64,000 nt of DNA from Clitopilus passeckerianus (taxonomy: Eukaryota > Basidiomycota > Agaricomycetes > Agaricales > Entolomataceae). Below, piece by piece: positions 23,483 to 35,508 of this stretch; within the stretch, counting starts at the first letter, position 1, and every line of letters starts with the position of its first letter. Below the pieces are notes generated by a model, which had not been told where the DNA came from, searched no databases, and saw only the letters and a program-made list of their open reading frames with translations. The stretch is taken from positions 124,001 to 188,000 of the forward strand of contig CALYLX010000058.1 in the NCBI GenBank assembly GCA_944990035.1, written 5' to 3'. The translations under genes and the position numbers were made by a program.

Positions 23483-24305
23483 TCATACTGGATTCAATTT
23501 GAAGCGATCCACAACTATCTGTACAATGTCCCTCCACTCGGTCATTGCACCCATCCCTGTCCATTTTTCAGCAATCGAAGTTACTTGCAACTTTAATTAC
23601 ATACCGATGTCTCCGCATGCAAGGCTTTTGCCAATTGGACCAACAACGTTGTAGCCAATGACATCACGGATAACGCACAGGTGTTCTGCAGTCAGAGGAT
23701 GTTCATACATCAGAGTGTTCATCGCAGGGAAGATATAGGTTGGCGTGGTGGGAGCCAAAGCTCGCAGGAGTGAGGTCTAAGAGCAGCAAGCTGATCAGTG
23801 GGGAGCCTGTTGAAACGGTGTGCGCTGGGGCTCACAGCAAGATTATCACATATACCACCAGCGATCTTAGCCAGAGTATTGGCGGAGCAGGGTGCTACAA
23901 GCACGATATCTGCCCACCGGCGAAGCTCGATGTGCAATATTGGGTCCCCAATCTTATAGTCCGGCTGCCAATCACGAGATTGAAGACCAAGTAATCATAG
24001 TAATGGAGGTGATCATACTTGCCACTCGTCTGCGTCTCGCCATACTGTTGTTCCTTCCATGGCACCATCTTTCTCATTGAAGAAAGCGAGGGATGCCTTC
24101 GTGGAGACGACTTGAACGCGAACATCCTTGTACTAAAGAACGCTTGCTGAACCATCCCGTCCAGTTGCCGAGGGATGGCACAAACCTTGAGCAGCTCGCC
24201 AATGATCAGAGGAGCCTTCACCGACGCAACACTCCCCGTGGTAATAAGAAGAACATGCGTGTTGTTCTCTTTGCGCTCATCCTTTGCTACAAAGTGCCGT
24301 GGCAT
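23483..24305 (-). CDS. phosphopantothenoylcysteine decarboxylase (Hal3/Cab3-type flavoprotein)
   Basis: Five exons (24305-24186, 24126-24019, 23964-23836, 23776-23605, 23556-23483) give 200 residues. It catalyses decarboxylation of 4'-phosphopantothenoylcysteine to 4'-phosphopantetheine in coenzyme A synthesis, using FMN. Visible signatures are: H-V-L-L-I-T-T-G-S-V-A-S (FMN site), HIELRRWADIVLVAPCSANT with the catalytic His, PAMNTLMYEHPLT (substrate-binding loop) and ACGDIG with the catalytic Cys. Length is that of the monofunctional plant/animal enzyme rather than the long yeast Hal3 forms with regulatory extensions. All introns are 48-59 nt. Confidence 0.92.
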
Positions 24306-24575
24306 GAGAGAAGAAACGTTTAGTCACCTTCGCTGGAGACTCCGAAAACAAGGTCATGCCCATCGGGCCGAGACCCCGGTCACATCTTGGACCCAACGTC
24401 CACCACCAAAAAGCTGTATTAGCCCAAGCCTTTTCATTGAATACAAAGGATACTATTCAACTCCCTTGATATTGTCGGCCTTCTACATTAGCTTAACCTA
24501 GAGGCCTGAAAATCTAAATTGGAGCTCTAGGGCGTCAAAGAGAGCCTCAAATACAAACCTCAATGAAGTGGAGAT

Positions 24576-26075
24576 ATGACGAGCTCACCGCCAGAGGATT
24601 GTTCTGGCAAGCCTGAATCCATCTTTCTCCCCCGCCAACCCACCCCACCGCATGAGCTACTTCCAGCAGACATTCTCCGGGTGATTTTCTCGTATTCTAT
24701 CCCCCATGAGGACTCAGGCGTCCATGTTCCACCGTTAAATTTTAGCCACGGCCCATGGCCACTCCGCCAGGTATGCTCTGCATGGAGGCAAATCGCATCG
24801 AGCTACAGTCTGCTCTGGAGGAGCTTGAGCATCAGCGAAACCGACTACTCATTCGACTCACTGCTCCTCCTCATTCTTGACGTTCTACCATCAAATGGCC
24901 CTCTCAAACTCTCTTTTGGTGACCGCCAATTCCTTCCGTACGCCTTGGTGGAAGATATAATAAAGCCAAATATTACCCGTATCGTGTCTCTCCAAATTTG
25001 CGCAAACCTTTCTATTGGTATCAGTTTCCTTTCGTTGAACCACGCACACTTTGAATCTCTCCTGTCTCTTACCGTTAGCGGAAAGGACCATATTAGCTAT
25101 CCGGGTCACCGACGCTTCGGTGGCCTGGAAAAGTACCCAGCTTTGCAAACGCTCGCCATCTGCCTCCCCGATGTGCCAAATTTCACCTGGGTAATCCGCA
25201 ATGACAACGAGAAGTGGTCCAAACTCACATCTCTCTTCGTCAAGAAGTACCCAGGGAAGCTAAACCATGCTGGCACCTTCACCGGTCTCCCGGCCGTTCT
25301 CAGCCAGTGTCCTAATCTGATCTTCTTGCACATATATGTGGCATTCAACATTCGTGGAGGTCCATTCATACCTCCAATTGTTCTTTCCAAGCTACAAACT
25401 CTTGAACTACTGGTAGCTGGGCGACCAGAATACATGGTCCTGGATTTCATGACCCTCCCATCCCTCCGCACCCTTCGCGTCGAAACGGATCCACGCTGGA
25501 GTGGCGGAAGCTGCCCAATGCAGAAACTCATAAATCTCATCAAGCGATCTTCCTGCTCTACTACCCTCACACACCTCAACAACTTTGAATCCATCCCGTT
25601 CTATGACGTAGAAGATGATGACGAGGTCTTCGACCATCCCGCCGTACAATTCGATCTCCCTCTCCTTGAAGAATTGTTCATTCATCTTCCAGCTATCAAA
25701 ACTCTGCGACTTCCCCTTTGGTTGGACCCGGAGAAACATCTGAGGCATTTTGTGCGCCAGGGTTATCTCTCACAATTGGGAAGCCTCGGCTTTTGGGTCC
25801 GTCTAATCGCTCCACATGGACTTGCGGGGGAGGTTGATACGGTTTGCAAAAGATTGAAGGAAAAGGACGAATGGACATGGGGGAACTTGCAGGAGATCTG
25901 CATCGCTAGCCATGGGTGGAATAGCTCGAAAATCGAGCTCTACGGACAACGCGAGGGTCGCGGTTTCGACATCAAGATAATTCCTCCAGACATACGGATA
26001 GTTGAATTCGACGGGCTTTGGAACGGCGATCCCCGTGAATTGCCAGAGCTAGCCTGTCAAACTAGGTCACTTTAA
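24576..26075 (+). CDS. F-box protein (intact)
   Basis: A single open exon of 499 codons starting MTSSPPEDCSG. Residues 25-75 hold the F-box (PPHELLPADILRVIFSYS and R-Q-V-C-S-A-W-R-Q-I-A) and the rest is a run of degenerate leucine-rich segments (L-T-S-L-F-V, L-Q-T-L-E-L-L, L-R-T-L-R-V). Such proteins act as substrate adaptors of SCF ubiquitin ligases; targets are unknown. Unlike its neighbours it has no introns, a usual feature of the expanded mushroom F-box genes. It is divergent from the decarboxylase gene, with 270 bp between starts. Confidence 0.88.
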   Translation: MTSSPPEDCSGKPESIFLPRQPTPPHELLPADILRVIFSYSIPHEDSGVHVPPLNFSHGPWPLRQVCSAWRQIASSYSLLWRSLSISETDYSFDSLLLLILDVLPSNGPLKLSFGDRQFLPYALVEDIIKPNITRIVSLQICANLSIGISFLSLNHAHFESLLSLTVSGKDHISYPGHRRFGGLEKYPALQTLAICLPDVPNFTWVIRNDNEKWSKLTSLFVKKYPGKLNHAGTFTGLPAVLSQCPNLIFLHIYVAFNIRGGPFIPPIVLSKLQTLELLVAGRPEYMVLDFMTLPSLRTLRVETDPRWSGGSCPMQKLINLIKRSSCSTTLTHLNNFESIPFYDVEDDDEVFDHPAVQFDLPLLEELFIHLPAIKTLRLPLWLDPEKHLRHFVRQGYLSQLGSLGFWVRLIAPHGLAGEVDTVCKRLKEKDEWTWGNLQEICIASHGWNSSKIELYGQREGRGFDIKIIPPDIRIVEFDGLWNGDPRELPELACQTRSL

Positions 26076-26433
26076 TGATAAGCAATATCTTTGTGGTCTT
26101 GTTTGTAGGCTTTGAATACGATATCGTTCAACGGAAAGAGTAAGTACGGGTGCTGAAAGGCCGGCGTTGGCCATGGGCAGGTCAGGACTGCTTTGTAGAC
26201 CTTCATGTCATGATAGGACGCTGGCGCTATCGGTCACCAGTAGCTATATTGGAGATCTCAACGACGGCACGGACAACCAGTGACTGCGAAAGCTTGCTAC
26301 GTTCAAACGTCCATCCAAGTAGCATTTATTGAATGCACACACATACACATGATTCCAATTCCAATCCAATGCAGACATGCCAAAGGCTTAAGGTTGAATA
26401 CAACCGAAGCACCAGGGTATAGTGATTTCTAAA
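26076..26433. other. convergent 3' region
   Basis: Between the F-box stop and the MOB2-like copy A stop. No gene seen. Confidence 0.4.
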
Positions 26434-27398
26434 TCAGCTGGGGAGAATGCCCTTCTCCTTCCATCTCTCCCAGAGAAGCCCCACGCCCGTCGGAGCACTC
26501 GACTCTCCTCGAATGTCCTTAGTTTCCAACAGCTCATACTCCGTTCCAAATGCAAGGAAGTGAGCAAAGAGTGAGTTGAAATGGGGCTCTGCGCGAAGGT
26601 GAAGAATTTGGGGGTAGTGGGCATGGTATATATGCGCAAAGACACGCAGTAATTGCCGGTAGATATGCTTCACCGTAGCGGGGAACGATGCATGGAAGGC
26701 TTGATCTACAATGTAGATGTGACGATCAGCAATCGATCCAGATGCCCAAGCCAAAGGTTCACCTACTTGACTTTGTCGGGAAGACGTTTTCGTCGTTTAG
26801 CAAGTTTTGGATGGATGACATGACAGAGTCAATGTAGGTTGGAGCCGCCAGCGAAACAGCCTTTCCTTGCTGATTCTGCCAGGTATAGTTCAACCTGCAC
26901 AATCAGAGTATTAAGCTCCAGAAGCCGGGAACGAAAGCAAATGAACATACGATGCACCACCCGACATTGTTGGGCATGTGTGTTGGGTACAGCATTCCGT
27001 GATCACACCATAGAACTCGTTGAGGTTGGTGTAGAAATCAAAGACTACAAATCGTTTAGTCCGGCTTGTTGAAACCGACGGAGAATAGGAGCCTACTGTT
27101 GACGGCAACCCATTCCATGATATCCACGTATTTCGGCAACACCACAATCGTCCTGAAGTGGCCTTTCACCAACGCTGCGTCTGCGAATGGGCTTGACAGG
27201 TAGAGAGGCTTTCCACCGCCATTAGGACCTGGAGAAGGTGGTGCAGACGGAGGTCCTGTGCTACGTTCTCTTCGCTCTCCTTGTCCCGTTGGTGTCGGCG
27301 ACCTTCTCTGCCTGTTTGGCGCTCTGCCTCTCCTACAAGCTTGGTTAGTTCACGTATGGGGTTGAACCTGTGTTACAGACGAACCCAAAGAACGACAT
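26434..27398 (-). CDS. MOB kinase activator, MOB2-like (copy A)
   Basis: Five exons (27398-27385, 27332-27097, 27044-26951, 26894-26767, 26705-26434; introns 52-61 nt) give 247 residues. MOB proteins bind and activate NDR/LATS-type kinases (Orb6/Cbk1 for MOB2), controlling polarity and cell division. The zinc site is complete: E-C-C-T-Q-H-T-C-P-T-M-S and H-I-Y-H-A-H. Further conserved segments are Y-V-D-I-M-E-W, F-D-F-Y-T-N-L-N-E-F-Y and FAHFLAFGTEYELLE. The N-terminus is Arg/Pro-rich and differs from copy B. The splice positions equal those of copy B, showing that the two arose by tandem duplication. Confidence 0.9.
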
Positions 27399-27652
27399 GG
27401 CAGTACCAAGAAGTTATGGTTGAAAATGAGAATTGTCAATAGCCTCGTGGGGTCTAATGAACCCCGCTGGCGACTGTTGTCGCTGGGCTACCGATCAGTG
27501 CATGATCATGTCGATGGGCAAGAGATTGAATAGCAGAGCCAAATACCCCGGCCCGGCTAACCGTAGCGGAAAACGAAATATTTCAATATACAATGTCATT
27601 CTCACATTTAGGCAATAGTCCTGCAGTTGCCAACTCCAATAAATAAGATATG

Positions 27653-28604
27653 CTAGCCGTCCAAGATCCCCATATGCTTCCAAGTCTCCCACAGTTGACC
27701 AACACCAACGGGTGCTGAACTCGACCCTTTCACATCCTTGACCTCCAGCAACTCGTACTCCCGACCGAAGGCAAGGAAATGTGCAAACAGCGAGTTGAGG
27801 TGTGGCTCGGAGCGAAGGTGCAGTATGTGAGCATAATGTGCATGGTATACGTGTGCGAAGATGCGTAAGAGCTGTCTGTAGACATGCTTGATGGTGGATG
27901 GGAATGTTGGGGCGAAGTCTTGACCTTTGTGATGGGAACGAAGTTTAAGCAAGGAGGAAAGGGCGCTGAGCTATGAACGCACCAGCTTTTGTAGGGAATG
28001 TTGCTTCGTCGTCCAAGAGGCTTTGTACCCATGTCATGACATAATCTATGTAGGTATGTGCCGGCAGGTTGACATTTTTGCGGTCTTGGTTGATCCAAGT
28101 ATAATTTAGCCTAGACGAAAAGTTTAGCCTGTGTCTCTCATACAGTGTCGGTTGGAAGCATACGTAGGACCAGCGGACATAGTGGGGCAGCTGTGTTGTG
28201 TACAACATTCCGCAATAACGCCGTAGAATTCATTCAGGTGAGTATAAAAGTCGAACACTGTTTGGGGTCAGCAAAATACGCCACAAGGCAGTCTATAACA
28301 TACTGTTGACGGCGACCCATTCCATAATATCGACATAGCGAGGTAGCATTACAATTGTCTTGAAATTGCCTTTTACAAGAGCCGCCTCAACGAAGGGGTT
28401 GCATAAATAGAGAGGTTTCGGCGCAGACAACGTGGGTGAGGGTGGTGTCGATCTAGGAGGAGGCATATCGGTGGAGGTAGGTGTTGTCGCCCTCTTGGGA
28501 CGTTGAGCACTACGGACCATAGAACGACTGCAACCAAGTTTCCAGGTTAGCCACAGTTAAGACGTAAGTCAGAAGACGTACCCAATTGAGTTAAAGAACG
28601 ACAT
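27653..28604 (-). CDS. MOB kinase activator, MOB2-like (copy B)
   Basis: Exons 28604-28582, 28527-28304, 28257-28164, 28110-27983 and 27924-27653 give 246 residues starting MSFFNSIGRSMVRSAQRPKR. The zinc-binding C-C-T-Q-H-S-C-P-T-M-S and H-V-Y-H-A-H motifs and Y-I-D-Y-V-M-T-W-V-Q are intact. Copy B keeps the more usual Y-V-M-T-W-V-Q where copy A has S-V-M-S-S-I-Q, so B probably holds the ancestral role and A has diverged. Exons 3, 4 and 5 have the same lengths in both copies (94, 128 and 272 nt). Confidence 0.9.
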
Positions 28605-29403
28605 TTTTGTGGTACTGAAGTCAATCAGTCCAAGAGCAATAGATAAAGAGAGCGTTCAAGATGTACAAGAATGTGGAACCGAAGTTAGAGGCAGGACCCT
28701 TCACGTTGTTCGCGTCAATGAGCACGCCGCGGTTGGCGTTGCCGCGAGAAAACCTTGACAAGGGAAGGACGGGTCACGTGCGCAATCAAAGAATGCATCG
28801 TGCGAACTGTTTTCCTTTGTCGTCTCTTTCCGCCCACTCAACTTGCTTGAAAGCACCAAGCTCTGCACAATTCCTTTGCTTTGATATCTGTGAACCTCGA
28901 TGTCATAGAAAAGGCCTCTACCGAATGACACTTGGGACGAACTCTTGAATCTCCTCTCGCCTTACGTCAGAACTCGCATTGTTCGCAAGGTTTTCTTCAT
29001 GTGATCCTTCACACTGCCATAGTTTACGGCTACCTGTCAAAGATGAATGGGAAGATACGATGCCGACCTGCCTCTACCGTTAAATAACCGTCTTATCTCT
29101 TGCACACCACGCATGTTCACGCCTGAACATCCAGTTTCATCAAAATCACTGGAGGCGCACAACCAAATGCGGAAATGGCCATAATCCCTCAGTACGACAT
29201 GTCCTTCGCATATCTTGAGGGAAATTGGCTGTTGCTCAGAGATAAGGATATATTGTATGCACAGGCCGCACGTTGTCAGTTTCAGTATCTCACCCGTGTT
29301 TGGTCTGCATTTCAGGAGAAACAGAGTCGACCTATATATATTTCAGACAATTTGATTTTTAATTCAGTTCAGCTCCTCTTTCTTCCGCCTCTTTGTCGTC
29401 AAA
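28605..29403. other. divergent intergenic region
   Basis: Promoter space between MOB2-like copy B and the potassium transporter. Short frames only, no gene recognised. Confidence 0.45.
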
Positions 29404-32347
29404 ATGGCAGACACAGAGTCTTTGGAGAAGGGTAACCGCCCCAAATCGATCCCCTCAGTCTTTCATGCACATAGGACGGCGGTGAAGTTGAGCGGTCCTG
29501 CACTCTTCCTTCTGGCGTTTCAGACTCTAGGTTATTAGGTTCAATCTCACATCCACGACATTTGCTGACGTCGGTAGAAACTAGGTATAATTTACTCCGA
29601 TATTGGAACCTCTCCTTTGTATGTCTTGAACGGCATCTGGCCCTCAACCGGCCCAACACCTTCCCCAGAAGATGTTCTGGGTGGTGTGAGTGCCATCATT
29701 TGGTCAATTACTCTCCTTCCGCTCCTCAAATACGTAAGTTGTCTGCGCTTACCTCAAAAATTCTAACTGACCTGCGTACACAGATAATTATTTCATTGAT
29801 GTTCGGCACGGGCGAAGGCGAGGGTGGCTCATTTGCCCTTTTCCAAGGCCTCTATCCGTCTGCGGAGAAGGATTTCGATGCTGATCGTACGTTGACTGGA
29901 GAGAGCACAAATGTACCCTTTATTTGGGACTCAGAAGGCCGCAAAATTAGTCCCAAGTTTCGTTGGCCTCTCCTCATCGTCGGCCTCCTTGGAACTGCGT
30001 AGGGAATATCCATTCGAAAGTTTTATCTCGTGCTAATACATCGCTCTAGACTTACTATGGCTGATGGAATACTAACGCCGGCCGTCTCTGTCACCAGTGC
30101 TATCGGTGGCATTGGTGTTGCAAAACCCTCAGTTACAGATAACCTACGGCCAATATCGATTGCAAGTGGTCTGACCTGATATAACCTTAGCAGAAGCTGA
30201 CTTGACTCTCTCATGCCACTAGGCAATTCTCCTCGTTTTGTTCTTCTTCCAACAATTTGGTACAGAGAAGGTGGGTTTCACCTTTGCACCAAGTGAGTTG
30301 AACACCTTCCAAAGCTATTGAACCGTCATTGACTTCCCCTAGTATCATTTGTTTGGTTCGCTCTTCTCGCTGGAACTGGCGTTTATAACATTACGGCACA
30401 TCCTGGGATCTTTCGCGCCTTCGACCCCTCGCGTGCTATTCTTTGTAAGCACCCTTTCTTACTCCTACATTATTTCTTCTCACAAAGATTACAGTATTCG
30501 TTCGTACCGGAAACTATGACTTGCTTGCCGGCATTTTGCTCGCAATTACTGGCTGCGAAGCCATCTTCGCAAAGTAAGGTGCTTGATCGTTCTCCATATC
30601 ACGATGCTTACACCCTTCCTTTAGCCTGGGACAGTTCAATGCCATGTCAATTCGTCTGTCATTTTGCTTCATCACCTATCCTGCTATCATTCTTGCATAC
30701 CTTGGGCAGGGCGCACGTTTGATCAGGGATGGGGACACGGTTTTTGACAACATATTCTACAAAACCATCCCCGGTCCCGCTAACGGTCCCTTGTTCTGGA
30801 TCGTCTTCGTATTTGCTATTCTTGCAACAGTATGTTGACTAATAGATGTTTGTCGTTTTTCGCTCACAAGCACGGAATAGGTCATCGCTTCTCAGGCTAT
30901 GATAACAGCAACGTTCAGTCTCGTTCAGCAGCTGATCAACACCAAATGCTTCCCTCCCATCCGCATGCGCCATACCTCGGACAAGATTCAAGGACAGATT
31001 TATATCCCAGCTGTGAATTGGCTTCTCATGATTGGTACCATCATCCTCGTCGGAGCATTCAAAGACCTCACCAACCTTTCGAATGCCTACGGCTTCGCGG
31101 TGGCCACCGTCATGTTCACTACTTCCGTCTTGATTGCAGTCCACATCTACTACAGGAAGCAGCTGCCGCTTATCCTTGCTATTGGATATTTTGTTCCCTT
31201 CGGGTTCTTTGATGGTATGTTTTCTCGGTTGCCCTACGCCGTTCATAACCCATGTACAACATAGCGCTGTTCTGGGGAGCTTCACTGAAGAAGGTTCCCC
31301 TCGGGGCATGGGTTCCTCTCATGATCGGCCTTATTCTGTAAGCTACAGCGCCAAACCTTGCCTCCCCGGTATTTCTAACAACCAGTAGCCTCGGCATCAT
31401 GACGTTGTGGACTTGGGGCAAGAGTCTCGAAGATACTTTCGACGGTGCCAACCGCAAAAATCTACGCCATTTCATTCAACAAGACGAGGGCTCTACTGTT
31501 ATCTTCAGCCAGCAGCCAGACACTCAAGATGTCACGCTTCTTCAGGAAGATATGTCTATATTGGAGAGCGATCCGCAATTTTACTATGTGTCAAATGACA
31601 GCAAATCTGTGGATGGCAAGATGGAGATCGAACGGAAGAGGTTACAGCGTATACCCTCATGTGCTATCTTCCACAAGATCACCGAAGGCAAGGGCATTCC
31701 TCACACATTCATCGGTATGTCTTTGTCTCGTTTCGTGGTGCTGCATATTCTCATCATTTTCCAGGCTTCATCCGCCAGTGGCCATCCCTTCCCCGTGTCG
31801 TCGTTTTCTTGTCGGTGTGCATCACGCCTATAGCGAGAGTCCCTCCAGAAGAACGCTACGTTGTCAACAAAGTCCGGACTGTGGAAGGCTTCTATGGTGC
31901 AACATATTACATTGGCTTCCGGGATGATTTTGATGTCAAGGTATGCTCATTATTCACTCCCTCCCCGCTGACGCTGACTCTGACGCATCCAAGGTTCATG
32001 ACTTGGTTGAAAAAATCATCGAAGCTGAGCTACGTATCAACCCGACTCTGAGTCCTGCAATCATTGCAGACATAAGGGCCGCCGCCACGGTTGCTACCCA
32101 TGTGTCAGTTTCAATTACTTGAAGCCCCCGCAACCTGGACTAACGTCTAGAACGCCGCAGTGCACCCCACTACCACGTCGTCAGTGGAAATTTGAAGGCG
32201 GGAAAAGTTTCCATCGTGGTCAACTGGATACGACAGTTCTTCATCGAGGACGTATACCGCCGTCTCGCCACTATGTTCCCCGAGACAGGCAAATGGCTTA
32301 CATCGGCGGACGAGATAATACATGTCGGGATCAATGCTACGATCTGA
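29404..32347 (+). CDS. HAK/KUP high-affinity potassium transporter
   Basis: About 14 exons encode a protein near 790 residues. Conserved HAK/KUP stretches are: A-F-Q-T-L-G-I-I-Y-S-D-I-G-T-S-P-L-Y-V, GTGEGEGGSFALFQGLYP, T-M-A-D-G-I-L-T-P-A-V-S-V, T-G-C-E-A-I-F-A-N-L-G-Q-F and a long soluble C-terminal part ending in D-E-I-I-H-V-G-I-N. It moves K+ (with H+ or Na+) across the plasma membrane, mostly under K+ starvation. The ATG at 29404 (MADTE...) is likely, but its junction to the next exon (A-V-K-L-S-G-P-A-L) needs an unusual GTCTTT donor or an error; the obvious GTAACC donor gives the wrong phase. The intron 30162-30222 has a GC donor (GCAAGT). Confidence 0.92.
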
Positions 32348-33425
32348 TTGGACCGGACTCTGGAGAGAATTGAATTTAGGATACAAGCAGTTTTTAGTTT
32401 CACATATTTCTCAGTAGTATTCCGTATGTTTTTTATGTATGATCGTTTGAGCTGTCTTCCTGATTTCGAGCTCATGAGACTTGTTTACCGCCCAATGCTC
32501 CTCGGATTAGAAACACATTGGTCCCATCGGCGGCTTTACATGCCAGCCTGGATACAATCAAGGTGAACGGCAACTTCTTGCCAATGAACCCTCAATCTAT
32601 CGCCCACACTTCGTTGTCCCATTTTTCCTCATCCCACACCGAAGGATCAAAGTTCTCCACCAGTTCTGGGTCATTCTTTGGCTCGTCAACCTCAGTGCAT
32701 GCAGTAGAAATAACGGATTTTTTTAAGACTAACTTTGTATTTCGCCTGGAAGAGCATGAATCCTCCTTCGAGGACCAGGATATCTTGGCTTGGGTGGCCA
32801 CTAGCTGGACTGTGATCGAGGAGAACTTGCTCATAGACCTAGAGGTCCGACAGAGTTCAAAGATTTATTGTCAAGTATGCGTTTCAAAAAAAACCCACAC
32901 GTGCAGCTTGGGGTCCGCTTTCAACAGAATCTGAATCGTCAGGTACAACATTTAATGGGTGACAATCTCACCGAATCTGCGAAAAGTAACAGTGAAAGAT
33001 AATCTTCTGGGTATGCTTTGCCTTTGTGTCGTTCACTAGCACCTGAGCCCTGCTTGGAAACTCCCCCGAGGGTATACTGATAGCGCCTCTAATATTGCCA
33101 CCATGGAAATCGACGTCTCTAACGTCGATTATGAGGTAGGAGGTTTCTTCGGATTTAATAAGTGCTGCAAGTTCCTACTTGGCAAGAGCATAATACATCT
33201 AAATGACTGCCAAGCGCTGACAAGAGATTTACGAACATCTGCGGTAATACTCTTGACCCTTGACGCTATGTTTGCTGCCATGAGAAGTGTCAGTGATAAG
33301 GTTTCTCCAGCCCACACTTGTGAAAGGCGTCCGTCAGAAATTGGTCATAGGGGAAGGCTCGTGAGAACTGACATCTTAGTGACCACCTCCTTTCTGGACT
33401 GACCGCCACGACACAACTGGGGGTG
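32348..33425. other. intergenic with small uncertain frames
   Basis: Holds an 80-codon minus-strand frame (32834-32592) whose acidic, Trp-rich end (DPSVWDEEKWDNEVW) could be a real short protein, and a 99-codon plus frame at 33103. Neither has homology that I recognise or a convincing gene model. Confidence 0.3.
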
Positions 33426-34300
33426 ATGGAAATTCACGAACTTCCAGAAGAGCTATGGCGGGAATTCGTTCCAGGAGATGACCTTCGGAACCTCTACCGA
33501 GTCAATTCTCCTTTCTTCCAGTGTTCCTGGACACGAGGTACCGCAGAGTTACTTTTGTCAACCGTTAGAAGTCTGCTCAAAGATCAAACAAGTTTCTTGG
33601 AAAGTGGATTCTTCACTTGCTGTGAGTTGCCTCGTTCCTTCACGGACAATAGAATATGCTGACGACACGTTTTACTCGAGTCAACCCCATATCCTCCAGC
33701 GAATCCGTTCCCTGAACATCCAGACTATGGCTCTCGAGAAGTTAGTACGCGCTGTTAGAGAAGGTCGCTCTCGTCGATTCCGATTCGCCTCCATGTTGCC
33801 ATCGAATCTGGAAGCTCGATTCATTCGAAAGTCTGAATCACCAGATCTCCTCGAGCTCTGTAAACAACTCATTTCGCACCTTCTAAGCTGTATAATATCG
33901 CTGGAGATATCAGGATACGGATACGTAGGGTCGACTCACGAGATTCTAGTCTTGACGGCGTTGGCCCGGAAGACGCTAGCCAACTGACGTATCTACGAAC
34001 TTGCCTATCTCTCTAAGGAGACTTCGGTTTCACTCCAGTGCTTGGAGACGCTTGAATTGACATTAACGGGTTCAAACACCTTTCCTGCTTTCTTCGGACT
34101 TGGCCAACAACGCCGACCAGTATTGCGAAGCCTTTTTCGAGGGTATAGCTCCGACCCTACGACACTTAGGGGTACACACACATAACTTCTTGACAGATTT
34201 TATCTTCCATTTGCGTCTTTTGCAATGCTTTAAAAAGGTTCCTGCATTGCAAGGGTTGAATATTTACGCAGAATGCAGGTGATTTGATCCCATCGCTTGG
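33426..34300 (+). pseudogene. F-box protein relic
   Basis: Starts MEIHELPEELWREF with VPGDDLRNLYRVNSPFFQ, a clear F-box. Coding then jumps frames: L-D-T-R-Y-R-R-V-T-F-V-N-R at 33530-33585 ends in a TAG, another frame continues Q-V-S-W-K-V-D-S, and at 34100 A-P-T-L-R-H-L-G-V-H-T-H resumes LRR-like sequence. Several frameshifts and stops without usable introns show a decayed gene. Fragments with LRR-like composition may reach to about 34860. Confidence 0.65.
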
Positions 34301-35508
34301 CCGGCTCATCTAAAGGGCAGCTCCTATGTACTCTCATAACTCGAAGGGAACGGCCTGGATATCCTTTTCATCGAACTTACGCAACCGTTCTATTGGGAGA
34401 AATCCCCCCACGGGTCTCTTTGTCGCGCCCAGTCAACCCGTAACCGAGTTCGCAGGCATAGAGTCTGCGCCGTCGACTCTGTCGCTCACAGTTTTCTCTA
34501 CAGGCGGAGTTTCCACTTTTTCACTTGGAGCTGGCTTACTTCTTGCCTTGACCTCCGCCTCGTTTCTTTCAACCCCCAACTCCTTTCCTTGCTGGCAACC
34601 ACACAACCCATTCTCCAAAAGCTGGCGTTGTTTGTGCTAGTGATCATACCGGATGCCTCCCAAGAGATAACAGTCCGCATTCCAAGGTCTCCTTCGAAGA
34701 TGCACAAAATGCCCTCAACATTTGTGATACGCAGTAGGAATGGTACCCTCCATTCAGAGATCATGATCCGATTATCTGGGGGTTGCAGCGCTTGACAGTT
34801 GCTTGGGTCCTTGAACTGCGCCCACTTCCTGTTTTAGAGAACGAACTGAAAACAGCGATACAGAGGATGATACCCTCTTTGACACGAATTCAACAATTAT
34901 ATGAACTGAGGTCGACAGTCTAATTCTGGGGATAATCATGTGTTGTATGTAACTAGAAGAAGACCTTTGAATTGCGATATTCGTTTTCATTCTCCTTAGG
35001 CATTTGTGTGCATGACGTTTATATGATTGGGCGACGGTCGTCTTGGACTTGCACCAGTCCTGTGCATGACCTTCTGACTACGATGCAGCGGTTGGCACGT
35101 TTACCTGCTTGAACCACGCTACTTTTGTATTCATGTATTGTATTCCCACGTATCCCCGGGACATTATCTTAAATCTATGTGCTTTACACGCAGAAACATT
35201 ACTTCTAGACACGTCTATGCGCGTGTTTAATATGTCAAATCATTGGAAGGAGCAAGGAAAGAAAAACGAGGTCTCTCAGAGACCAGCACAGAGAGAAGAG
35301 AGAGAAAATGAACGACTAAAACGAAATGACCAGCTGAAAACTGCGGTCTTGATACGCGTCCTGCATCAGGTAGAAGAGGCATGTGTGTCCGTTCAGGGAA
35401 AATACAGAGAGGTATGGTGGAATAGACCCGGAAGGCGGAGGAGGTTAACATGTCCAAACCGGACGGAGCCAACGAGTACGAGTGGGATGAAGTTCAACAA
35501 TCGAACAT
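34301..35508. other. degenerate and non-coding sequence
   Basis: Possible remains of the F-box gene up to about 34860, then no recognisable gene. A 236-codon plus frame (35109-35819) overlaps the last exon and last intron of the Cdc25-like gene on the other strand and I treat it as chance. Confidence 0.4.
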
